A DNA stretch of 6,244 nt, from assembly GCA_013203755.1 (NCBI GenBank), contig JABMPI010000656.1, positions 1-6,244 of the forward strand, written 5' to 3'. How positions within the stretch are numbered: the first letter of the stretch is position 1; the number at the start of each line of letters is the position of its first letter. The notes beneath the pieces were generated by a model. It was not told where the DNA came from. It worked only from the letters and a program-made list of their open reading frames with translations, and did no database searches. Shown piece by piece: positions 1 to 6,244 of the stretch. Both the position numbers and the translations under genes were made by a program. This DNA comes from Bacteroidota bacterium. Lineage in GTDB: Bacteria > Bacteroidota > Bacteroidia > Bacteroidales > Prolixibacteraceae.

Positions 1-67
1 GCAATTTAACCCTTGATTCGCATAAGTTATTTATTATAACCCAAGTATTACACCAAACATGATCTGG

Positions 68-93
68 CGTGGTGTAGGCCACGATCCACGATC
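68..93. repeat. Small hairpin plus tandem heptamer (REP-like remnant)
   Basis: CGTGG (68-72) and CCACG (79-83) can pair across a 6-nt loop. The right arm overlaps a tandem duplication of CCACGAT (79-85 and 86-92). Together with the longer palindrome about 15 bp downstream, this gives a non-coding patch rich in short inverted and direct repeats, such as extragenic repeats (REP elements) or eroded insertion-sequence ends leave behind. The family assignment is inference only; copy number in the genome cannot be seen here. Confidence 0.3.
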
Positions 94-108
94 TAACCCC
101 ATTCCACT

Positions 109-130
109 TCCTGAAGTTCTAACTTCAGGA
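109..130. repeat. 22-bp palindrome, 10-bp arms
   Basis: TCCTGAAGTT (109-118) is followed after a 2-nt spacer (CT) by its exact reverse complement AACTTCAGGA (121-130). As a hairpin it would have a 10-bp stem with a very tight loop. There is no T-run on either side, so it is a poor intrinsic terminator. The symmetry also fits a dimeric-regulator site, but it lies about 80 bp upstream of the likely promoter of the next gene. A mobile REP-like palindrome is my preferred reading, held weakly. Confidence 0.5.
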
Positions 131-172
131 TCAAGTCCAATGCTTTGCTACAATTTTTGAATATGTACTTAA

Positions 173-203
173 TTGACTTTCTGTATAATATATTGTAAGT
201 TAG
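173..203 (+). promoter_or_regulatory. Possible Bacteroidota-type promoter for the QueG-like gene
   Basis: TTG at 173-175 and TAAGTTAG at 196-203 are separated by 20 nt. Bacteroidota primary sigma promoters have TTG near -33 and TAnnTTTG near -7 with about this spacing, and the downstream box differs from consensus at one base. Transcription would start near 210, leaving a leader of about 57 nt to the ATG at 267. A TATAAT at 184-189 also exists, but it lies only 5 nt from TTGACT (173-178) and so does not make a conventional sigma-70 pair. Confidence 0.35.
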
Positions 204-266
204 CAATTATGCTACCATTGGCAGTAGAATATATGTTTGGAGGTTGCAAATAAAGTAAAAGTGTTT

Positions 267-977
267 ATGAATTTAGAATTAGAACTTCGAGCTATCGCCC
301 AAAAATATAATATCGATCATTTTGGAATCGCTGATTTGATAGTCGCTCATGGTTTTATTGAATCACAAGGTGGGCCACAAGTCATCCAATATCCGAAAGC
401 CATTTCAATAGGACTAACTTTATTTCACGATATTATTGACCAACTACCAAACAGAAAAACACGATCAGTCAGTATTGCATACAAACATCATTGTTATGAT
501 ATTATCAACAATCGACTGGATTTAATTGTATCAGAAATGAGTAGTTATTTGCAACGGCTAGGATTTCGAGTAATGCCAATACCAGCCTCGAAACGAATAG
601 ATGATAAAAAGTTATCTGGTGTTTTCTCCCACAAACTTGCTGCAAATCTAAGCGGTTTGGGATGGATTGGGAAAAGCTGTCTTTTAATTACCCCTTCAGA
701 TGGTCCAAGAGTACGATTTGCAACAATTTTAACCAACGCACCATTAGAATCGACAGGAACAGCGAACGACAATAAATGTGGAGAGTGTGAAGAATGTGTT
801 ACTATTTGTCCACCAAAAGCTTTTTCAGGACGACCGTTTAACTCGAATGAAGAAAGGGAAATTCGGTACGATGCTCACAAATGTGATCAGTATTTTAAAA
901 GTATGAGAAAGACAAATGACTGGGCAACATGTGGCATGTGTGTTTACATTTGTCCATACGGCCGGAATAGCAAATAA
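267..977 (+). CDS. QueG-like protein with two [4Fe-4S] clusters
   Basis: This is an iron-sulfur protein of 236 residues related to epoxyqueuosine reductase (QueG), the cobalamin enzyme for the last step of queuosine synthesis in tRNA. Residues 129-136 hold the family signature SGLGWIGK. Two bacterial-ferredoxin-type cluster motifs follow: Cys171, 174, 177 and 181 (CGECEECVTICP), then Cys206 together with Cys222, 225 and 229 (CGMCVYICPYG). It ends right after the second cluster, so the HEAT-like tRNA-contacting tail of canonical QueG (usually about 310-380 residues) is absent. By eye, the Asp that QueG carries about 15 residues before GLGW is not conserved here. I therefore call it a double-cluster QueG relative, probably a cytosolic redox or corrinoid-linked protein of unknown substrate, and not QueG itself. 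The ATG at 267 gives the natural family N-terminus. In-frame TTG (237) and GTG (261) are alternatives, and a stop at 225 closes the frame. It stands alone on its transcript as far as the window shows. Confidence 0.85.
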   Translation: MNLELELRAIAQKYNIDHFGIADLIVAHGFIESQGGPQVIQYPKAISIGLTLFHDIIDQLPNRKTRSVSIAYKHHCYDIINNRLDLIVSEMSSYLQRLGFRVMPIPASKRIDDKKLSGVFSHKLAANLSGLGWIGKSCLLITPSDGPRVRFATILTNAPLESTGTANDNKCGECEECVTICPPKAFSGRPFNSNEEREIRYDAHKCDQYFKSMRKTNDWATCGMCVYICPYGRNSK

Positions 978-1046
978 AACGAGTTCTTTGTAGAAAAAGC
1001 CACCTAACATCTAAAAGCAGCTGATTGGAACAGGTGATTCTCCTGG

Positions 1047-1390
1047 ATGAGTTTGGTTATAATTCAAAGTCTTGTTCTTTGCATCAGTTTCATCTTATAC
1101 TGTTCCACTGCTGATTTAATTGGTTATATGGAGAACATATTATAAAAAAGCTAGGCTTATCAATGATGAGTTATCTTGCAATAACTTGTTTAGCCGTCCC
1201 TTACAAACATTATACATCCTGTTCTCCTTTTCCACATTACTGATTCGCCTCACAAAATTTACTTAGTACTATTGCAGAAGAATTATCAGGAAAAAAACAG
1301 GTAGGATATTGGATATTATTTATTTTCTCATTTAACCCTGTTCTTGTATTGTCAGAAGTCTTTTATAGAAAAAAAAAGTTGCTGCAATGA
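1047..1390 (+). pseudogene. Remnant of a small membrane protein (frameshift plus stop)
   Basis: Three same-strand open stretches follow one another almost without loss. The first runs from ATG 1047 to TAA 1143-1145 (32 residues, hydrophobic, with LVIIQSLVLCISFILYC). The second picks up one base back at 1142 and runs to TGA 1241-1243 (33 residues, including LGLSMMSYLAITCLAVPY). The third continues in the same frame to TGA 1388-1390 (48 residues, with VGYWILFIFSFNPVLVL and a basic end FYRKKKLLQ). The frame change falls beside a run of six A (1144-1149), a typical slippage site. Joined, they give about 113 residues with three membrane-like segments and a positively charged C-terminus. I recognise no family. 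That this was once a gene is inference from protein-like composition; random AT-rich DNA can also give hydrophobic short ORFs. Confidence 0.38.
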
Positions 1391-1430
1391 AACTGCAGGT
1401 TTATTAACCTTTAATCTGAAAATAAAATTT

Positions 1431-1438
1431 TAGCTTTG
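1431..1438 (+). promoter_or_regulatory. Promoter -7 box (TAnnTTTG) of the two-gene operon
   Basis: TAGCTTTG matches the Bacteroidota -7 consensus TAnnTTTG exactly. No clear TTG -33 element sits about 20 nt upstream, so the promoter may be weak or dependent on an activator. Transcription would start around 1443-1446 and give a leader of about 70 nt before the ATG at 1516. Confidence 0.45.
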
Positions 1439-1448
1439 TTACATTGTA

Positions 1449-1500
1449 GGTTGTGACATAACACGGCGAACAACCATGAGTTCAGCGAAACTATTTGAAC
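1449..1500 (+). promoter_or_regulatory. Possible structured leader of the operon
   Basis: Two stems can form just after the predicted transcription start: GGTTGT (1449-1454) with ACAACC (1470-1475) around a 15-nt loop, and GTTCA (1480-1484) with TGAAC (1496-1500) around an 11-nt loop. Neither matches a riboswitch I know, and neither is followed by a T-run, so attenuation is not indicated. Pairings this short can arise by chance. Confidence 0.2.
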
Positions 1501-1515
1501 CGTAAATATTTCTGA

Positions 1516-3093
1516 ATGGAATCAACAAAAAAACTGTTTTGGCTGTTTGTTTTATTTTTTGGAATTCTTTCTTGCATTGGCTGTAAAACAGAAGTCAACG
1601 AAAACGTCCAAGAGTTAGATCGGAAACCGAATATCGAACCGGATTATTCGGGAGTAACCATCCCTCCTAATATTGCCCCGATGAATTTCATCATCAAAGA
1701 AGATGGAAATTTTTTTAAAATTACAGCTACGGCGGGTACGAATGAGTATCAAATAGACATAAAATCATCGGATGGGATAATTCGATTTCCAGAAAAATCA
1801 TGGAGAAAATTGATTAACAATTGCCTGGGAGATAAAATAGAAATTCAGGTTTACTCTTCAAAAAAAGAGGATAAAAGTTTGAAGAAATATATGCCCATTT
1901 ATATGAATGTAGCCAATGAACCAATTGATCCTTCACTGGTCTATCGATTGATTCATCCGGGGTACTACAGTTGGTCTAAGATGAAAATTGTACAAAGATC
2001 TCTTGAAAATTTCAGGGAAGAATCGTTGATCGAAAATCAATTGCTTGAAAAGAACTGCGTCAATTGTCACTCTTTCAACCAAAACAATCCGGATAGATTT
2101 TTAGTTCACATCCGGGGATCCAAAGGTGGAACCTATTTCGTAGAAGATGATAAGATAACCCGAACAGCGTTAAAAACAAAAAATATGTCTGGTGGTGCTA
2201 CCTATCCCTCGTGGCATCCCGATGGAAGATACGTGGCCTTTTCTTCGAATCAGGTAAGGCAAAATTTTTATGCCCATGCAGAAAAAAGCATTGAGGTGTA
2301 TGATCTGGCTTCCACCCTTATTTTATACGACAGAAACGATAATGAAATTATTAACATCACGGAAAAAGATTCCGTTAACCATTTGCAAACCTTTCCTTCC
2401 TGGTCGCCAGATGGTAGATACCTGTACTTCTGCAGTGCTAATTATAATAAAGCAGGTTCCAATATGGAGCTAGCCGATATAAAAAATACCCATTATAACC
2501 TGGTAAGAAAATCTTTTGATCCCAATTCCAGATCATTTGGGAAAACAGAACTGGTTTTTAATTCGTCGGAAATGAGTAAGAGTGCTTCATTTCCCAGAAT
2601 TTCTCCGGATGGTAAATATTTGATTTTCACGCTTTGTAATTACGGAACATTTCCTATTTGGCATCAGGAAGCTGATTTATATATGCTAAATCTGGAAAAT
2701 GGAAAGTTTAAAAAAATGAGTTTAAATAGTGAAAAGACAGAAAGTTATCATACATGGTCATCCAATAGCAAATGGCTGGTTTTCAGCAGCAAAAGATTAG
2801 ACGGAAGAAGTGCCAGGCCCTATTTTGCATACATTGGCACCTATGATCATATTGGGAAACCCTTTGTTTTACCCCAGAAAGATCCAACGATCTACAATCG
2901 AATGTTAGAAACATTTAATATTCCTGAATTTGTTAACGGCAGAATCAAAGTAAAACCACGGGACTTTGCAGCAGCTGCAAAACAAGAATCAATACAAGCC
3001 AAACCGGGAAATCCTCTTGACACTCCACCATTATGGACTGACGATGAGCCAAATAAAAAACGTTCGGAAATTATTAGGGGAATTCATGAATAG
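1516..3093 (+). CDS. Envelope lipoprotein with c-type heme motif and PD40 beta-propeller
   Basis: A 525-residue exported protein of unknown function. Residues 1-23 look like a lipoprotein signal: Lys5-Lys6, a hydrophobic core (LFWLFVLFFGIL), then Cys20 and Cys23. LSC and IGC both resemble a lipobox, so the lipidated cysteine is uncertain. Residues 45-135 form an unassigned, probably beta-rich domain. Residues 140-180 are a conserved-looking linker (HPGYYSW, QRSLENF) that leads into CVNCH at 181-185, the signature for covalent c-type heme. TolB/PD40-type propeller repeats follow, with the W/ISPDG(R/K)Y core: YPSWHPDGRY (230-239), FPSWSPDGRY (293-302), FPRISPDGKY (359-368) and a degenerate one near 411-425. 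The tail (480-525) is charged and Pro-rich. The protein would sit in the periplasm or on the outer membrane and could bind one heme. Met224 and nearby His residues are candidate second ligands, but this is not established. The next gene starts 42 nt downstream on the same strand, so the two are probably co-transcribed. Confidence 0.82.
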   Translation: MESTKKLFWLFVLFFGILSCIGCKTEVNENVQELDRKPNIEPDYSGVTIPPNIAPMNFIIKEDGNFFKITATAGTNEYQIDIKSSDGIIRFPEKSWRKLINNCLGDKIEIQVYSSKKEDKSLKKYMPIYMNVANEPIDPSLVYRLIHPGYYSWSKMKIVQRSLENFREESLIENQLLEKNCVNCHSFNQNNPDRFLVHIRGSKGGTYFVEDDKITRTALKTKNMSGGATYPSWHPDGRYVAFSSNQVRQNFYAHAEKSIEVYDLASTLILYDRNDNEIINITEKDSVNHLQTFPSWSPDGRYLYFCSANYNKAGSNMELADIKNTHYNLVRKSFDPNSRSFGKTELVFNSSEMSKSASFPRISPDGKYLIFTLCNYGTFPIWHQEADLYMLNLENGKFKKMSLNSEKTESYHTWSSNSKWLVFSSKRLDGRSARPYFAYIGTYDHIGKPFVLPQKDPTIYNRMLETFNIPEFVNGRIKVKPRDFAAAAKQESIQAKPGNPLDTPPLWTDDEPNKKRSEIIRGIHE

Positions 3094-3135
3094 TAGTATA
3101 AAACTTAACAGATAAGATAAAAATAGAAACAAAAT

Positions 3136-4908
3136 ATGAATCAGAAAACAAAAATAACAGGAGCTAATGATTTCTATTATTTACTTGCGTTCTTTTTTGT
3201 TCTTACATTTGGTTATTTCCATTGGGTTGCCGATTATTTGCTGTTTTTTCAGGAAAAACAATCCCTGTTTGTATTTTCGAGTGAATACTTTCATGAATTT
3301 CTTTCAAAACCAGGAGGACTACTTGAACTTGCAGGTAAATTTTTGACACAGTTTTATTTAAATACTGTAATTGGTTCATTTATACTGGCTACTACTCTCA
3401 CCTTAACAGGAACTATCTTCTTTAAAATCAGTAAACGATTATTTATCTTCAAATCGGGTTCATTATTATTCATGCTAATCCCCTCCTGCCTTTTGCTCAT
3501 GATGCAAACCCACTACTATCACAAAATGGAGTATAATCTTGGTTTCCTTTTGGTTTTGCTCTATTTCTTACTCTCGATACTTCCCGGGAAAAAATATAAC
3601 CGTTACTTTGCATTAACACTGTTTCCATTATTTTATTACCTGGCTGGTGCTTATAGTTGGATTTTCCTTGTAATGTACATCTTCTACAACCTATCTTTTG
3701 AAAAAGAGAGGCAACAATATTCTTTTTCAGTCTTTTTATTGAGTACTGCGCTCGTTTCCTTTGTTGTTTTCAAAGAGGTTTTATTCCTGCAATCTGTTGA
3801 CCAACTCATCCAATATCCATTGCCTTTTGTAGATGATTCCAAACACAGAATAACATTCTATTTATTAACTTGCTACATTGCACTATATCCTTTAGCAGGT
3901 AAAATTATTTTTTCAATAAGACTAAAAAGGGTAAATACCAGATTTGTTGCTCTTACCTCCGCCTTTTTTATTTTCTCAATAACAATTTTCTCTTTATATA
4001 AAGCATATAATCCACAAACTGCAAGAGCACTTCAACTCGAAAAATTGGTATTTGAAGAAAACTGGGCTCAAGTGATTGAGCTTCACGAAAACTATCCTTC
4101 TAAAAATTTAATTGGACAATACTGTTACAATATAGCTCTCTCAGAAACTGACCAACTATGCGATAGATTATTATACGGGAGACAGGATTTCAGTGCCAAT
4201 TCACTTATTTTACCATGGAGTAACGAATACCTCAGATGGGGGGCTTATTTTTTTTATTCCGTTGGTCTGATAAACGAAGCACATCGCTGGGCTTACGAAG
4301 AAATGGTAGTTTATGGATATCGTCCACAGAATATCAAATTGCTTGCAAAAACCAACCTTATTAATGGAAACTACCAAATGGCTAAAAAATACATCGACAT
4401 CTTAAAAAAAACCATTAATTATAACGATTGGGCAAAAGAGTATGAAAAGTTGCTTAATCTACCCAAACGTATTGCATCTTATCCTGAATTGGGAGAAAAA
4501 ATAAAAATTCTACCTAAAGAAGATTTTTTTATAGAAATCGATAATCCGCAGAACAATATCACTTTGCTTTTAAAAGCAAATCCAAACAATAGAAAAGCAT
4601 TTGAATATGAAATGTCGTGGCTGCTGCTTACCAAAAATGTTGGGGCAGTAGTTACAAATATTAAAAAGATGAAAGAGTTGGGCTATACACGGATTCCCCT
4701 GCATGTTGAAGAAGCAGCTTTGGCTTATTTGAACAGTACCGGAGAGCTTCCTTACCTCGGTGGACTTACGATAAGCCACGAAACCCAAACACGTTTCGGA
4801 GAATATGTGTCAACCTTTAAAAGTATCCGGCAAAATTCCTCTTCTGATAAAGAAAAGATGCGAGAAAATTTCGGTAATACGTATTGGTACTATTTTCATT
4901 CAAAATAA
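3136..4908 (+). CDS. DUF6057-type integral membrane protein
   Basis: A 590-residue membrane protein that I assign to the uncharacterised DUF6057 family by its overall look (FFQEKQSLF and PGGLLELAGKFL in the first loop, then YYHKMEYNLGF). About nine membrane helices are visible, near residues 13-30, 75-97, 107-124, 132-149, 156-170, 172-186, 196-213, 239-258 and 269-288. Basic loops (KISKR, PGKKYNR, FEKERQ, IRLKR) alternate as expected for a cytoplasmic N-terminus, which places residues 289-590 outside the cytoplasm. That soluble half is helical with TPR-like stretches (for example NLINGNYQMAKKYIDIL, 407-423). A 44-residue first outer loop rich in Asp and Glu, followed by many helices and a soluble tail, resembles GT-C glycosyltransferases, but no catalytic motif can be proven. 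The start ATG follows an A-rich stretch without a Shine-Dalgarno sequence, normal for Bacteroidota. The gene lies 42 nt after the heme-propeller lipoprotein and ends at a strong terminator. Confidence 0.8.
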   Translation: MNQKTKITGANDFYYLLAFFFVLTFGYFHWVADYLLFFQEKQSLFVFSSEYFHEFLSKPGGLLELAGKFLTQFYLNTVIGSFILATTLTLTGTIFFKISKRLFIFKSGSLLFMLIPSCLLLMMQTHYYHKMEYNLGFLLVLLYFLLSILPGKKYNRYFALTLFPLFYYLAGAYSWIFLVMYIFYNLSFEKERQQYSFSVFLLSTALVSFVVFKEVLFLQSVDQLIQYPLPFVDDSKHRITFYLLTCYIALYPLAGKIIFSIRLKRVNTRFVALTSAFFIFSITIFSLYKAYNPQTARALQLEKLVFEENWAQVIELHENYPSKNLIGQYCYNIALSETDQLCDRLLYGRQDFSANSLILPWSNEYLRWGAYFFYSVGLINEAHRWAYEEMVVYGYRPQNIKLLAKTNLINGNYQMAKKYIDILKKTINYNDWAKEYEKLLNLPKRIASYPELGEKIKILPKEDFFIEIDNPQNNITLLLKANPNNRKAFEYEMSWLLLTKNVGAVVTNIKKMKELGYTRIPLHVEEAALAYLNSTGELPYLGGLTISHETQTRFGEYVSTFKSIRQNSSSDKEKMRENFGNTYWYYFHSK

Positions 4909-4949
4909 CAAATGGGTATAAAAACCTGATCTAAGAATTCCCTAAAAGA

Positions 4950-4975
4950 AAAGAGGCTACAAACGCAGCCTCTTT
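4950..4975. terminator. Bidirectional intrinsic terminator between convergent genes
   Basis: AAAGAGGCT (4950-4958) and AGCCTCTTT (4967-4975) form a perfect 9-bp stem with an 8-nt loop. T-rich DNA (CTTTATTATATCGTTTTTAA) follows on the + strand, and CTTTTAGGG follows on the - strand after the stem. It lies 41 nt past the stop of the + operon and 28 nt past the stop of the SusD-like gene on the other strand, so it can serve both. Confidence 0.8.
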
Positions 4976-5003
4976 CTTTATTATATCGTTTTTAATTCAA
5001 ATA

Positions 5004-6244
5004 TTAAAAAGAAGGATCCTGTTGCAATACATCCTGAATGTCAAGCTGAGATTCTGGCAATGGCCAATAATCATCTTCTGTCGCATTATAAACTGCACCA
5101 GTCATGAATGTCCTGAATTGTACATCCTGTGCAATAAAGGCGTTAAGCACCTCGTTATCAATACCCCAGCGCCTTAAGTCGAAGAAACGCATTCCTTCCA
5201 TTGCAAATTCAAGCCGTTGTTCAACCCTTACAGCTTTTATCGCTTTATCTGCTGATGAGAAAGCATCAGCGCCCGCAGGATAGGGCTCTACTTTATAGTT
5301 AGCTGCGGGTTGGGTCCAGTCAACCACTAGTTCGCCTGAACCGAAAGCAGTAGTTGAAACGAGCCCCTTTACCACATCACTACCTTTAGCACGATCACGG
5401 ACATCATTAACAAGTAGCCGGGCCTTATCGAGTTCTCCATCTGCCACTGCTATTTCAGCTCTCCATAATAATACATGACTATAACGATACGCCCTAAAGT
5501 TTTTACCATTATCCCTGCCATTTCCATAAACATTTAAAGAATTATTCTCATATAAGCTCATGAATTTCTTTTGCATGTAAGGACCACCATTATCTTGCTG
5601 CCGAACCCATGACATACCTTCGCAAACGCCCCAGCCCAAGAAATCAATTCCACGACGGGAAATAGTCCAATCCACGCGAGGATCAAGCAAATGATCTGTA
5701 GGTAGGAAATCTGCACTACTGGCCACGCCCATATCGTTAGCCAAAGGAACGCGATCCGCTACATCTAAAACAGGCAATCCATCATCGGTAACCTGGAAAG
5801 CCTCGAACAGGTTTTGTGAAGGTTGGTAGAATCCCCATCCAATACCTGCAGGACCAGATTGGTGCGCAACCGCCCGATTCAAACCAAAAGAAGAACTGGA
5901 ACTTCCACTGTTGGCTGCTTGTATTTCAAAAATGGATTCTGCATTATTCTCTGTAGTCATATTGTAATTATCGTAAAAATTACTGACCAGACTAAACTTA
6001 CCACTGCTAATAATATTATCCAATAGCGATTTAGCCTGACTTAATTCATTCTGATACAAATGTGCATGCGCTTTAACAGCCATTGCAGAATATTTATCAA
6101 CACGACCCAAATCTCCCAGCGGACTTGTTTCAGATAAATTGTCGATGGCAAATTGTAAGTCAGCCTCAATTTCATCCCAGCCTTCAGTGTCATTTGGTAT
6201 TTCTTCTGGAACCATATCTTCTCCAAGCTCAACCTGCGTTAAAA
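5004..6244 (-). CDS. SusD/RagB-family nutrient-binding outer-membrane lipoprotein (5' end missing)
   Basis: SusD-family proteins sit on the cell surface, capture oligosaccharides or other nutrients, and hand them to a SusC-type TonB-dependent transporter. The C-terminal 412 codons are present. The frame is open to the window edge: codons upstream of an internal ATG at 6213-6215 continue as LTQVELGED without a stop, so that ATG is not the real start. The missing part should hold the lipoprotein signal and the first TPR helices. Family marks seen in order are the TPR helices (WDEIEADLQFAIDNL, then KYSAMAVKAHAHLYQNE), the middle motif DPRVDWTI, LLWRAEIAVADGELDKARLLVNDVRDRA, the EQRLEFAMEGMRFFDLRRWG helix, and the usual ending YWPLPESQLDI then QDPSF. 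The ligand cannot be read from the sequence. A susC homologue is expected further right, upstream of this gene. The stop lies 28 nt from the shared terminator. Confidence 0.93.
   Translation of the reverse strand, partial: LTQVELGEDMVPEEIPNDTEGWDEIEADLQFAIDNLSETSPLGDLGRVDKYSAMAVKAHAHLYQNELSQAKSLLDNIISSGKFSLVSNFYDNYNMTTENNAESIFEIQAANSGSSSSSFGLNRAVAHQSGPAGIGWGFYQPSQNLFEAFQVTDDGLPVLDVADRVPLANDMGVASSADFLPTDHLLDPRVDWTISRRGIDFLGWGVCEGMSWVRQQDNGGPYMQKKFMSLYENNSLNVYGNGRDNGKNFRAYRYSHVLLWRAEIAVADGELDKARLLVNDVRDRAKGSDVVKGLVSTTAFGSGELVVDWTQPAANYKVEPYPAGADAFSSADKAIKAVRVEQRLEFAMEGMRFFDLRRWGIDNEVLNAFIAQDVQFRTFMTGAVYNATEDDYWPLPESQLDIQDVLQQDPSF

Larger units (their letters stand above)
978..1515. other. 538-bp stretch without an intact gene
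   Basis: No intact gene is seen between the QueG-like gene and the operon. The left end (978-1046) shows no convincing terminator. The middle (1047-1390) carries three consecutive open stretches on the + strand that look like one broken membrane-protein gene, described separately. From 1382 to 1410 there are two weak short hairpins (CTGCA/TGCAG, then AGGTT/AACCT). The right end contains a TAnnTTTG promoter box and a leader that can fold, both described separately. Confidence 0.6.

Noticed and set aside
59..160. 33-codon open frame starting at ATG 59
   Set aside because: It runs straight through the repeat cluster and palindrome, has no protein-like pattern I recognise and no promoter or ribosome-site support.
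173..189. TTGACT followed by TATAAT as a sigma-70 promoter
   Set aside because: The two hexamers are only 5 nt apart, far below the usual 16-18 nt.
545..772. 75-residue frame on the minus strand
   Set aside because: It lies wholly inside the QueG-like gene, whose cluster motifs and signature prove the + strand frame.
825..1010. 61-residue minus-strand frame over the end of the QueG-like gene
   Set aside because: It is antisense to the second [4Fe-4S] cluster region and shows no domain of its own.
1382..1410. Two short hairpins as a terminator
   Set aside because: The stems are only 5 bp and no proper T-run follows.
2270..2473. 67-residue + strand frame inside the heme-propeller gene
   Set aside because: It is a shifted-frame shadow of PD40 repeats; the long frame carries the conserved SPDG motifs.
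4570..4788. 72-residue minus-strand frame
   Set aside because: It is antisense to the soluble tail of the DUF6057-type gene, with no supporting signals.
5823..6026. 67-residue + strand frame
   Set aside because: It is antisense to the SusD-like gene, which has clear family motifs on the minus strand.
6041..6232. 63-residue minus-strand frame overlapping the SusD-like gene
   Set aside because: It is a shifted-frame shadow of the SusD TPR region.

Overview
The window looks like a piece of a Bacteroidota chromosome, probably from an environmental, Marinilabiliales/Prolixibacteraceae-like lineage, though the exact group is a guess. The grounds are a SusD/RagB-family glycan-uptake lipoprotein gene, a DUF6057-type membrane protein, AT-rich DNA, starts without Shine-Dalgarno sequences, and a TAnnTTTG-type promoter box.

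Layout from left to right. Bases 1-236 are non-coding and hold a near-perfect 22-bp palindrome and a second small repeat cluster that looks like a REP-type remnant, followed by a possible promoter. Bases 267-977 (+) encode a short QueG-like protein with two [4Fe-4S] clusters. Bases 978-1515 form a 538-bp stretch with no intact gene. Inside it, 1047-1390 reads as a small membrane protein broken by one frameshift and one stop, and the promoter and leader of the next operon follow. Bases 1516-3093 and 3136-4908 (+) form a two-gene operon. The first gene encodes a lipoprotein with a c-type heme motif (CxxCH) in front of PD40/TolB-like beta-propeller repeats. The second encodes a roughly nine-helix membrane protein with a probable extracytoplasmic helical tail (DUF6057 type). 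A strong stem-loop at 4950-4975 closes this operon and also the convergent gene on the right. Bases 5004-6244 (-) are the C-terminal 412 codons of a SusD-like protein whose start lies beyond the right edge.

The most interesting unit is the two-gene operon: an envelope heme-propeller lipoprotein next to an integral membrane protein whose predicted topology puts its soluble tail on the same side of the membrane. Neither has a function I can assign. The SusD gene is presumably part of a SusC/SusD locus extending to the right and is not obviously linked to the operon. No tRNA, rRNA, CRISPR array or intact transposase is visible.
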